From positions 682,001 to 746,000 of the forward strand of contig NZ_JBODJB010000001.1 in assembly GCF_050611725.1 (NCBI RefSeq): a stretch of 64,000 nt of DNA, read 5' to 3'. The position numbers and the translations under genes were made by a program. A model generated the notes under the pieces. That model saw only the letters and a list, made by a program, of their open reading frames with translations, made no database searches and had not been told where the DNA came from. Positions 27,838 to 35,407 of the stretch are shown here, piece after piece. This DNA comes from Ferruginibacter sp050611725. GTDB lineage: Bacteria > Bacteroidota > Bacteroidia > Chitinophagales > Chitinophagaceae. The number at the start of each line of letters is the position of its first letter. Within the stretch, counting starts at the first letter, position 1.

Positions 27838-28191
27838 TTACGAATTTTCTTCAGTTTGTTTGGCAATGATGTTATCAAATTCCTTTAATTGTTTTAAAGG
27901 AATAGTGGCAAGGGTTTGTTTGAGGTTGGAAGATATGCTGGTTTGTTTGAGATTATTTAGTGGATGAGTGGTGGAATTGGTCTGGCCTGAGGGTGTCCAT
28001 TGAAGGAGGTCGTTTGGTTCGCAGTGGAGGATGGTGCAAATGATCTCGATGTGATCTAAACGGAAAACACGGGTGGTGCCATTGAGGATTTTTCCTGCAG
28101 ACATTCTTGAGATGCCGGCTTTTACTAAGGTACTGTAAGGTCTATCTATTCCTCTTGCCTTAAATATGGGGGCCAGGTTAAGTGTTAGCAT
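27838..28191 (-). CDS. XRE-family (Cro/C1-type) transcriptional regulator
   Basis: 117 aa. Residues about 4-65 form a helix-turn-helix of the XRE/HTH_26 type (LAPIFKARGIDRPYSTLVKAGISRMSAGKILNG, then LDHIEIICTILHCEPNDLLQW). The last 50 residues are a polar, Thr/Asn-rich tail without a known domain. It likely represses its own or a neighbouring promoter. It is divergent from, and about 550 nt upstream of, the nucleotide-cyclase operon, so it is a candidate regulator of that operon; this is inference from position only. Confidence 0.85.
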   Translation of the reverse strand: MLTLNLAPIFKARGIDRPYSTLVKAGISRMSAGKILNGTTRVFRLDHIEIICTILHCEPNDLLQWTPSGQTNSTTHPLNNLKQTSISSNLKQTLATIPLKQLKEFDNIIAKQTEENS

Positions 28192-28221
28192 AACAACTAT
28201 GATTATAATGATGATTACGTT

Positions 28222-28395
28222 GTGAGTATTAAAAACTTAGTCGTTAAAAGTGAGGTGGTGGTTGCTTGTAATGAAAAATATTTTTGGAGTAATGAAATGG
28301 ACGGGGATAGAAGTGATGTTGTCATTGATAGTAATGAAAATGATGATGTGAGTAGTGAGGCTGATGATGATCAAAGTGAAAACTACTTTGATTAA
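28222..28395 (+). CDS. Possible 57-aa acidic small protein
   Basis: A GTG-started frame of 57 codons lies directly divergent from the XRE gene. Its second half is very acidic (Asp/Glu/Ser/Asn, for example NENDDVSSEADDDQSENYFD). Part of this is a simple GATGAT repeat, so chance is possible. If real, the charge would fit a DNA-mimic or regulator-binding peptide, but nothing shows this directly. Confidence 0.3.
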   Translation: MSIKNLVVKSEVVVACNEKYFWSNEMDGDRSDVVIDSNENDDVSSEADDDQSENYFD

Positions 28396-28420
28396 AGTGA
28401 AATGGCTTGTTCGGGATAAT

Positions 28421-28454
28421 AGTTAGCAATTTAAATTCGGGCACAAGCGGATGC
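28421..28454. repeat. Direct repeat copy 2; contents of 28396-28742
   Basis: AGTTAGCAA-TTTAAATTCGGG-CACAAGCGGATGCT, matching 27504-27538 in the same orientation about 917 nt away and bracketing the XRE gene. The following sequence to 28742 contains another interspersed motif (GCGCCAGAGAGGATAGCGG, 28610-28628) and an AT-rich run before the next gene. A 61-codon frame at 28451-28636 lies over these repeats and was not accepted. Confidence 0.65.
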
Positions 28455-28742
28455 TTGCGCCAAGAGATTTTAATTTTGTTGTATGCTTGGCTCCTTGTGG
28501 TGATGTAAATAAAATCAACTATTGTAATTATTATTTAGCATTTGCTTTTCAAATGCCGGTCAAAGTCCGGAAGAACTTGTCGGCATCAAGTCATCCTATC
28601 GGAAGACTTGCGCCAGAGAGGATAGCGGATGAATAATATATTTCAATTAAATTTGTTTTCACTTCCCAAAGTTTTGCCTAATCTGTTTAAAAAAAAATAA
28701 TACTTCTAAAATTGTTTCGTATAATTATATTAAACTACCTCA

Positions 28743-30536
28743 ATGGTTAAAATTAAATCAGGATATCCACAGCTACTAAAATACTTTATGTGGGAATGGC
28801 AAGTATATTTTTTAATTTCTGCAAAAGTAAGAGCGGAAAGTTTGTTTAACGAGATAAATAGAAAACTTGACCCTGTTATTTTTATGATTGGGGTCAGTAC
28901 CGAAGATCAAGGAAGCCCTCTTATTTGTTATGAGCCAGAGGATATGGATTACCTCGAAAACGATATTGATAAAGTAAAAGAATTAGCTGAATTGTTAGAT
29001 TCGAAAGATCCTGATAGAAATATGTATTATACAGGTGATGGCATGAATGCTGAAATGAAAAATCGTCGAGTTCGAAAGAATTTCAGATTGGCCATAGAAA
29101 GAGCTCTCGACGAATCTGAATCATTTACAGATAAAATTCATTTTGTTGCTAATCCTGTTAATCGTAATGGTTATGATGTTTTTATTGTTCTTCAATTGAA
29201 TAGAACCGCTTACAATTCTCATGTTTTTCTACATAAAGTTGATCCAGAAGAGCGATTAAAAAAACATCTTTCATTAATAGAGGCAGCCAAAGATATTTAC
29301 CTTGAAAATCAATCACATCTTTTACACTTACCAAACGCAGGCAGAGATCGAGGTCCAGAGAGAGACTCCACAGAATTACTTCGTCTAGCAGCTAAAAATT
29401 TTTTATATACTATTGGATTAGTTGGAAGAAGTGATGCCCTTTTTAAATTTCAACCTGCTTGTGATGCAGTCAGTCTTACTTCTTATGAACGTTCAGAAAA
29501 TGAAGGTTATATGATTATTGCTCAACAAGAGCATGAAGATATTGAAATGATACTGGAAATAGACAGCCCATTTTTAATAACTGAATATCGGAAATTACGT
29601 AAAGAACTACAACTAACAGGTAATGGATTAGCTGTTATTACAGATGGGCATAAAATTTATGGGTTGGGCAAGCAAAAGAATACATATAATCCTGCAAAAG
29701 AGGATATCTTTCATGTTTTTTTTAGAGGAAAATATTGCTATGACATTGTTCATAATGAAAGCACAATCCTTCGAATGCGTTATGGATCTCCCGATCATAC
29801 GAATGAACAACTTAATAAAGAATCTTTCGCTCTTGATGCAAGACGAATATTTCCAGGAATAACTAGTGACCAAATTAATAATGTTTATAATCTTTCGATG
29901 ATTCTAGCAAAACAAGATAGGGGTTCAATGCTAGTTTGCATCGATGATGCGGCAAATGAAGCTAACCGTTTGCATAATCAGTGTATTGGCATAAAACCCG
30001 TAAAACTTGATGCGGCATTGTTAATTAATTTGTCTTCTATAGATGGCGCTGTGATAGTTGACCGAAACGGGATTGCTTATGCAAAAGGAGCAATACTTGA
30101 TGGTGTTGTAGGTTTCGAAGGGGATGCCTCTCGTGGATCTCGGTATAATTCCGCTATTACTTATTATGAACATCGAGGTTGGGAAAAGCCTACTATGATA
30201 ATAGTTATTTCAGAAGACGGTATGGTGGATGTCATTCCTACACTTATGCCACAGATTATGCATTCCGAAATAACAAAGTTGATAAATATATTAGAAGGAC
30301 TAAGCACCCCCGAAACTTTTGAAAGAACAACTTTTTATGAAATAATGAATCTTCTACAAAGAAGAAAATTTTATCTCACTAATGAGGAATGTAACAATAT
30401 TAATCTTTTGAAGACAAAGTTGGAAAAACTAGATCAAACTTCAGGGGAATATACAATGTGGATAAAGCACGACAATTTTGTTCCAAATCGATTAATGAAT
30501 AACCGATACTATCTAAAAGAAAAAGAGGAAATTTAA
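28743..30536 (+). CDS. Diadenylate-cyclase (DisA_N/DAC) domain protein with N-terminal sensor-like region
   Basis: 597 aa soluble protein. Residues about 365-500 form a DAC domain of the kind that makes c-di-AMP from two ATP. The DGA motif is D434-G-A (SIDGAVIV), and the second motif, normally RHR-containing, reads RGSRYNSA (464-471), with Tyr in place of the second-position His and Asn in place of Arg. A preceding MLVCIDDA and a following IIVISEDG strand complete the fold. Residues 1-360 are not a known enzyme to me and probably sense the trigger; 195-360 has a LAVITDGHKIYGLG segment that resembles the strand pair before DAC domains in such stand-alone cyclases. The C-terminal 90 residues are charged and helical. 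First gene of an operon: the CD-NTase starts 11 nt downstream. It is not a housekeeping DisA: no helix-hairpin-helix DNA-binding region is visible, and no membrane helices. Confidence 0.8.
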   Translation: MVKIKSGYPQLLKYFMWEWQVYFLISAKVRAESLFNEINRKLDPVIFMIGVSTEDQGSPLICYEPEDMDYLENDIDKVKELAELLDSKDPDRNMYYTGDGMNAEMKNRRVRKNFRLAIERALDESESFTDKIHFVANPVNRNGYDVFIVLQLNRTAYNSHVFLHKVDPEERLKKHLSLIEAAKDIYLENQSHLLHLPNAGRDRGPERDSTELLRLAAKNFLYTIGLVGRSDALFKFQPACDAVSLTSYERSENEGYMIIAQQEHEDIEMILEIDSPFLITEYRKLRKELQLTGNGLAVITDGHKIYGLGKQKNTYNPAKEDIFHVFFRGKYCYDIVHNESTILRMRYGSPDHTNEQLNKESFALDARRIFPGITSDQINNVYNLSMILAKQDRGSMLVCIDDAANEANRLHNQCIGIKPVKLDAALLINLSSIDGAVIVDRNGIAYAKGAILDGVVGFEGDASRGSRYNSAITYYEHRGWEKPTMIIVISEDGMVDVIPTLMPQIMHSEITKLINILEGLSTPETFERTTFYEIMNLLQRRKFYLTNEECNNINLLKTKLEKLDQTSGEYTMWIKHDNFVPNRLMNNRYYLKEKEEI

Positions 30537-30547
30537 AAAATAAAATT

Positions 30548-31438
30548 ATGCCAAAATTTACTGAAGACACGCTTAATATCTGGCGAATGCCGCCTAGCGA
30601 TACGGAAGATACCAAACTTTCAAATGCAGAAAGAATGATACGTGAAGCCATTGCTAACGATGATAAACTCAATAAATTATCATACGAAATATATGGTCAG
30701 GGATCTTATGCAAATGATACAAATGTTAGACTTAACAGCGACATTGATATAAATATAAGATTGTTAAGTACTATATATGTCGATGTACCAGTAGGTAAAA
30801 GCTCGAGTGATTATGGATATTCTGATTCAAATTATAAGTTTGCAGAATATAAAACGGATGTATTCAATGCTCTTGTAAAATATTTTGGAAGCAGCGAGGT
30901 AAAAAGAAAAGATAAATGCATTGAAATAAAAGGTAATTCATATAGAGTGCAGGCTGATGTAGTCCCTACTTTTAAATATATTCGTCATTTTGAAAATGGT
31001 ATAAAGCGAGAAGGGGCGAAATTTATCAGCGACACTATTGATGCTCATCAAAATTTTGCGTTACAACATATTGAAAGTGGAAAAAAAAAGAATCTTGATA
31101 CCAGTAAAAGATTCAAACGACTAGTAAGAATTTTTAAGCGAGTACGTTATAAAATGATTGAAGATGGTATTATCGAAAATTCAAATATTACTTCATTTTT
31201 GCTTGAAAGTTTACTTTGGAATGTACCTTCAAATATTTATAACGAAAACCTTACTTGGACAGAAAGACTAAGACAATCTATTATTTATATTTACAATCAA
31301 ACAAAAGATATTGAAACCTGTAAAGGCTGGACAGAAATTTCAGAATGCCTTTATCTGTTTCATTCGCAAAGGAAATGGTCTGTTTATGATGTCAATCAGT
31401 TTATGATAAAAACTTGGAACTATCTTGAATTTTCTTAG
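30548..31438 (+). CDS. CD-NTase (cGAS/DncV-like nucleotidyltransferase), CBASS-type
   Basis: 296 aa. The polymerase-beta-like active site is complete: G52-S53 in GQGSYANDT, the metal ligands D65 and D67 in SDIDINI, and a third acidic residue D137 in YRVQADVVPTF. The C-terminal helical half (about 165-296) fits the OAS/cGAS-like fold. The N-terminal LNIWRMPPSDTEDTKLSNAERMI stretch is a recurring lead-in of this type. These enzymes make cyclic di- or trinucleotides after phage infection and activate a toxic effector. Product cannot be told from sequence. Cotranscribed with the DAC protein (11-nt gap); its stop is 4 nt from the stop of the convergent patatin gene. No Cap2/Cap3 (E1/E2/JAB) or HORMA/TRIP13 gene is seen, so it would be a minimal system. 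Confidence 0.88.
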   Translation: MPKFTEDTLNIWRMPPSDTEDTKLSNAERMIREAIANDDKLNKLSYEIYGQGSYANDTNVRLNSDIDINIRLLSTIYVDVPVGKSSSDYGYSDSNYKFAEYKTDVFNALVKYFGSSEVKRKDKCIEIKGNSYRVQADVVPTFKYIRHFENGIKREGAKFISDTIDAHQNFALQHIESGKKKNLDTSKRFKRLVRIFKRVRYKMIEDGIIENSNITSFLLESLLWNVPSNIYNENLTWTERLRQSIIYIYNQTKDIETCKGWTEISECLYLFHSQRKWSVYDVNQFMIKTWNYLEFS

Positions 31439-31442
31439 TCCG

Positions 31443-32348
31443 TTATAAGAACATTTTTTTTAAAGCATCTTCATTTTTTGCAAAAGATTCCCTTCCTAAT
31501 TTCTGCAAGCTTTGTAGTTTGTTAGGATTTCTTTCCACCATATTAGTCCCATATTCTGGCTGATTAAAGCTATCATTAATTCTTATAAGGTTCAAGTTAG
31601 GAAAAAGATATTTTGATAAAATATCAGTGGTGTTCACATTTGATTTTAATATTTTTTCGAACAGCCTCAAAAACCAGAGCCATTGAAAGCACTTACCCTT
31701 AAAACCAATAGGCTTTTCAATAAAATTGCCAGTACCTAAACTTAGAAATTTAACTTCTGTTATTTTGGCTTCAAGAGATCCAAAAACATCTGTTATTGCA
31801 AAAAGAATAGGATTATTACCAACAAATCCTCCGTCCATGGCAACAATATCACCTTGGTTCTCGGTATGTATTTTAACCTTTTGAAATATTGGATAAGCTG
31901 CAGTTGAAGCCATCAAAGCCTCAACAATGTTGCACCCAAAACCAGGTTTAAAACTATGCTTCATTTTAAAAGCTTGTCGCACATCATTCTTAAATATTAA
32001 AGGTCGTTCGCTGTCATAGTTAGTGGCAACGATTCCAATACCAGTTTTAAATTCACTAAACTCTTTTTCTTTTAATACCCCTTGCAATTCTTGACGCAAT
32101 GCTCTTGTCCTTTTCTTTGCTGTTCCTTTCGACATTATCTTTGGAATTAAATCTGTATACATTGCCTCTATTTTCGTCATGGGATATCCAAGAGCGATGA
32201 ATGCTGCAATAATTGAACCCGTACTAGTGCCATAGATAAAATCAAATTTTTCATACAATGGCACACCAAACATCAATTCTAGTTCTTTTAAAATCCCTAT
32301 AGTATATACTCCTTTTGATCCGCCGCCGTCGAGTGTAAGAATGTTCAT
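31443..32348 (-). CDS. Patatin-like phospholipase (possible CapV-type effector)
   Basis: 301 aa. Starts directly with the patatin oxyanion loop GGGSKG (8-13), the Ser nucleophile is S42 in GTSTG (40-44), and the catalytic Asp is D172 in MDGGFVGNNP. No signal peptide, so it acts in the cytoplasm. Patatins of this size are the CapV effectors of CBASS, which degrade the cell's own phospholipids when bound by 3',3'-cGAMP or a related signal. Here the gene is convergent with the CD-NTase (4-nt gap), not in its operon, so it could be independent; the position and the AT-rich island shared by all three genes favour a link. Confidence 0.85.
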   Translation of the reverse strand: MNILTLDGGGSKGVYTIGILKELELMFGVPLYEKFDFIYGTSTGSIIAAFIALGYPMTKIEAMYTDLIPKIMSKGTAKKRTRALRQELQGVLKEKEFSEFKTGIGIVATNYDSERPLIFKNDVRQAFKMKHSFKPGFGCNIVEALMASTAAYPIFQKVKIHTENQGDIVAMDGGFVGNNPILFAITDVFGSLEAKITEVKFLSLGTGNFIEKPIGFKGKCFQWLWFLRLFEKILKSNVNTTDILSKYLFPNLNLIRINDSFNQPEYGTNMVERNPNKLQSLQKLGRESFAKNEDALKKMFL

Positions 32349-32577
32349 ATTATTATAAAATTATAAAAAGCTCTATTTAAAAATTTACTAATTCCGTAGT
32401 TCATGGTAACAACCAATGTACAAATTTTATTTTTATTAACCCGAATAATCCATTTGTTCTTCGTCTACACCAAAGGTTAGTATTATAAAATAAAACCATA
32501 CAACGTTTCTCCTGTATTTAAAAAGTGTTTTTCCTGTATTTGTAATGTTGCCTATTTGCCCAATCAACATTCAAATG

Positions 32578-32659
32578 CCCACCGGCTGCCCGATAGAGCG
32601 GATACCCCACAGGCCGACGAAGGAGGCCGAGGAGTAGCAGCGATAGCGGGAACAAAAGT
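32578..32659. repeat. GC-rich interspersed repeat; contents of 32349-32727
   Basis: CCGGCTGCCCGATAGAGCGG, then AGGCCGACGAAGGAGGCCGAGG and GCAGCGATAGCGGGAAC, a GC-rich block in an AT-rich gap, with an internal GGCCGA direct repeat. The rest of the gap (379 nt) contains TCCTGTATTT twice (32511 and 32532) and AAAAGTGAGAAGTG tandem units (32702-32718), and no gene. It separates the patatin gene from the E1 gene and may mark the right edge of the accessory island. Confidence 0.6.
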
Positions 32660-32727
32660 TGAGTGATGGTATACAACTCACAGCCCCCATTAAATGGAAA
32701 ATGAAAAGTGAGAAGTGAAAGCAGGGA

Positions 32728-34815
32728 TCAATAATTCAACAACCTCTCAATCGTTTCTTCCAATCTACTATACGCCATAAAGTTCTTTTCCAGTTCAATA
32801 TTAAAAGGAATGGGTGTATCCAAAGAGGCACACCTCATAACAGGTGCGTCTAGGTGAGCAAAACAATTTTCAGATATCCATGCGGCAATTTCTCCACCAA
32901 TGCCGCCGACGAGTGTGTCTTCGTGTAATATTAAAACCTTCCCTGTTTTGAGTACGGCTTTTTTTATCGCATCATAATCCAATGGTAATAAAGTGCGGAG
33001 GTCGAGAATCTCTATACTGATGTTGCTATGTTTTGCAGAATAGTCCATTGCCCAATGCACACCGGCTCCATAGGTAATGATGGTGATGTCATCGCCTTCG
33101 TCTACCGTACGGGCTTTACCAATTTCTGTTTCGTAATAATCATCGGGCACCAGGCCGCTGATGCTGCGATACAAAGCTTTGTGCTCGAAGTACAACACAG
33201 GGTTGGGGTCGTTAATAGCGGCTATCAACAATCCTTTCGAATCTTCGGGTGTGCTGGGATATACCACTTTTAAACCGGGTGTATGCACAAACCATGCTTC
33301 GTTACTCTGACTGTGAAAGGGCCCTGCGCCTACACCGCCGCCTGTTGGCATACGAATTACCACATCGGCATTTTGTCCCCAGCGGTAATGAATTTTTGCA
33401 AGATTATTTATTATTTGATTGAAGCCTACAGTTACAAAATCTGCAAACTGCATTTCCATTATGGCTTTATATCCTTCCAAGCTTAACCCGAGTGCAGCGC
33501 CTACAATGGCGCTTTCGCAGATGGGTGTGTTGCGTACCCTCTCTTTACCGAACTGTTGTACAAAACCTTCGGTTATTTTAAAGGCACCACCGTATGCTGC
33601 AATATCCTGTCCCATGAGAATGAGGTTGGGATGGAGTTGCATGCTTTGTTTTAAGGCATCGGAGATGGCATCGACGAAACGTTTTTCTGTGACCATGGAC
33701 GACGGACCATGGACGACGGATTGGGCTTCTGTAGTCGGTTGTCGGTTGTCGGTCGTCATTTTTGCAAAGCGCCCCACTTTCTTATTCCTTATTTCGATCG
33801 CAGTATCTGTGGTTGGTGGTCTATCGTCCGTTGTCTTAACGGCGTATAGATCATTTACTTCCTCAGCGGTATCCGGATGAATAGGAGCAGATTGATTCCC
33901 GATCACCAATTCTGCTTCAATATGTTCTTTTATTTCATTGCGTATATTGGTAACCGATTGTTCCGTTAGTATGCCTTCGTTTAATAGATATGCTTCGTAA
34001 TTCTTTATCGGGTCTTTCTTTTCCCAAAGTGTAAATAATTCCGGTGGCACATATTTTACACCACTAGCTTCTTCATGCCCACGCATTCTAAAGGTCATGC
34101 ATTCTATCAAATATGGTTTTTGATTGTTGATACAGTATTCTCTTACGCCTTTGATTGTATCGTATACTTCTAAAATATTATTGCCATCGATTCGGATGCC
34201 CTCCATACCGTAGCCTTTGGCTTTATCTGCTAAACTAAAACACCTGAACTGTTCACTAACGGGTGTGCTTAACCCATATCCGTTATTCTCAATAATAAAT
34301 ATTACGGGCAGGTCCCACACGGCGGCAACATTCAATGCTTCGTGAAAATCACCCTCGCTTGTACCACCTTCTCCGGTGAATGCAACGGATACTTTATTCT
34401 GATGTTTTAATTTATATGCTAATGAAACCCCATCTGCAATGGCTAACTGCGGACCAAGATGCGATATCATGCCACACACGTAATGTTCTTTACTGCCGAA
34501 ATGAAAACTTCTTTCTCTGCCTTTGCTGTAGCCGTCTTTATTGCCCTGCCATTGTTTGAATAATTTACTCAACGGCATTTTTCTTCCGGTGAATACACCT
34601 AGGTTTCTGTGCATGGGGAAGATCCATTCGTCTTGTTGCAATGCGGCTGTAACGCCTACCGCGATGGCTTCCTGGCCGATGCCACTAAACCATTTACTGA
34701 TCTTTCCTTGTCTGAGAAGCACCAACATTTTTTCTTCGATCATTCTCGGGAGGAGAAGATCTTTATAGAGTGTGATGAGTTCCTGATCGGAAAGATTTTT
34801 TTTATCGAAGTTCAT
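32728..34815 (-). CDS. Fused alpha-keto acid dehydrogenase E1 alpha/beta subunit
   Basis: 695 aa single-chain E1 of the pyruvate/branched-chain 2-oxo acid dehydrogenase type, using thiamin diphosphate to decarboxylate the 2-oxo acid and acylate the E2 lipoyl group. Residues about 1-320 are the alpha half with the ThDP motif GEGGTSEGDFHEALN...ENNGYG; about 385-695 are the beta half (EKRFVDAISDAL to the end). The linker between them (about 325-385) is Thr/Asp/Pro-rich and encoded by interspersed repeats at 33690-33757 and 33805-33837. The natural start is the ATG at 34815; the longer frame to 34971 runs into the dispersed repeat copy B. No E2 or E3 gene is adjacent. Confidence 0.92.
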   Translation of the reverse strand: MNFDKKNLSDQELITLYKDLLLPRMIEEKMLVLLRQGKISKWFSGIGQEAIAVGVTAALQQDEWIFPMHRNLGVFTGRKMPLSKLFKQWQGNKDGYSKGRERSFHFGSKEHYVCGMISHLGPQLAIADGVSLAYKLKHQNKVSVAFTGEGGTSEGDFHEALNVAAVWDLPVIFIIENNGYGLSTPVSEQFRCFSLADKAKGYGMEGIRIDGNNILEVYDTIKGVREYCINNQKPYLIECMTFRMRGHEEASGVKYVPPELFTLWEKKDPIKNYEAYLLNEGILTEQSVTNIRNEIKEHIEAELVIGNQSAPIHPDTAEEVNDLYAVKTTDDRPPTTDTAIEIRNKKVGRFAKMTTDNRQPTTEAQSVVHGPSSMVTEKRFVDAISDALKQSMQLHPNLILMGQDIAAYGGAFKITEGFVQQFGKERVRNTPICESAIVGAALGLSLEGYKAIMEMQFADFVTVGFNQIINNLAKIHYRWGQNADVVIRMPTGGGVGAGPFHSQSNEAWFVHTPGLKVVYPSTPEDSKGLLIAAINDPNPVLYFEHKALYRSISGLVPDDYYETEIGKARTVDEGDDITIITYGAGVHWAMDYSAKHSNISIEILDLRTLLPLDYDAIKKAVLKTGKVLILHEDTLVGGIGGEIAAWISENCFAHLDAPVMRCASLDTPIPFNIELEKNFMAYSRLEETIERLLNY
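33690..33757. repeat. CCATGG/GGACGAC and TCGGTTG repeat within the E1 linker
   Basis: GACCATGGACGACGGACCATGG followed by GTAGTCGGTTGTCGGTTGTC. On the coding (minus) strand this gives TTDNRQPTT...HGPSSM in the E1 alpha/beta linker. Shares the CCATGG and GGACGA units with 16577-16652. A shorter relative, GGTTGGTGG...CGTCCGTTGTC, lies at 33805-33837 and encodes TTDDRPPTTD. Confidence 0.75.
33805..33837. repeat. Second short repeat within the E1 linker
   Basis: GGTTGGTGGTCTATCGTCCGTTGTC, a shorter and diverged version of 33723-33757. Its coding-strand translation TTDDRPPTTD resembles TTDNRQPTT from the first copy, 27 codons away, so the linker contains a duplicated unit. Confidence 0.6.
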
Positions 34816-34870
34816 TTGGCTTTCGTTAGCGTTGGATAAATTTAAGGATATTCTTTTGTTTGTAGTTAGC

Positions 34871-35047
34871 TCTTTTAATGACTTACTATTCGCCTCCACA
34901 CTCGGTCCCGATTGTATCGGGATAACTGCAACGGCGCTAATTTTGGTTCTTTTAAAAAAAATGCTTCGCATTTTTTGAATCCACCTTCGGTGTACCGAAA
35001 CAAAATAGGCGTCTAATGCATTTACTGTTGATAACTTGAAGAAAAGA
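34871..35047. repeat. Dispersed ~175-nt repeat, copy B; contents of 34816-35112
   Basis: Collinear with 23745-23917, same orientation. Extra small hairpin TCCCGATTGTATCGGGA at 34905-34922 is not in copy A. The central perfect hairpin AAAAAATGC/GCATTTTTT (about 34953-34976) is followed by a short T run and could end the upstream minus-strand transcript before the E1 gene. No gene seen in this part of the gap. Confidence 0.75.
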
Positions 35048-35112
35048 GTATTTGAATTGAGATTGCTTTTTGTGCATTGAAAAGTAAACTTCGATTATTG
35101 AAGTGCTTCTAC

Positions 35113-35278
35113 GGCCTCATAAAAATGGCGTTAAGAAATTTATGGAATGGAGCGTAAGCAGCGAAAATGATGATAGATAAAAAACAGATGATAGTACTAA
35201 TCTTTCATTTTTTTTAGCCGGGATTTAGCTTTTTCGCTGTAGCGGAATGCAATAAATTTTAGCCATTTTTATGAGGCC
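35113..35278. repeat. 166-nt hairpin element with 17-bp perfect ends
   Basis: GGCCTCATAAAAATGGC at 35113-35129 is perfectly complementary to 35262-35278. Inside, TAAGAAATTTATGGAATGGAGCG...CAGCGAAAA pairs imperfectly with TTTTCGCTG...GCGGAATGCAATAAATTTTA (35230-35260), leaving about 60 unpaired nt. It resembles a MITE-like or structured-RNA element. No coding frame and no clear target-site duplication. Lies between the holin-like gene and the E1 gene. Confidence 0.75.
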
Positions 35279-35407
35279 TTGATTTTTTTTGTTACTTTTT
35301 TTATCAAGAAAAAAAAGTAAATGAGGTGTAGCTAATTATCTGAATCAGGATTTTTTAAACCGTCTTCAACAAGCTGAAACTGACAGATTTTTAATTTGTA
35401 AAATAAA

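Noticed and set aside
28451..28636. 61-aa open frame upstream of the DAC gene
   Set aside because: It covers interspersed repeat motifs (ACAAGCGGATGCT, GCGCCAGAGAGG) and has no protein-like pattern.
28743..30536. The DAC protein as the housekeeping c-di-AMP synthase DisA or CdaA
   Set aside because: It has neither the HhH DNA-binding part of DisA nor the membrane helices of CdaA, and is operonic with a CD-NTase.
34816..34971. 52-residue N-terminal extension of the E1 protein
   Set aside because: It is translated from repeat copy B; the family N-terminus begins at the ATG at 34815.
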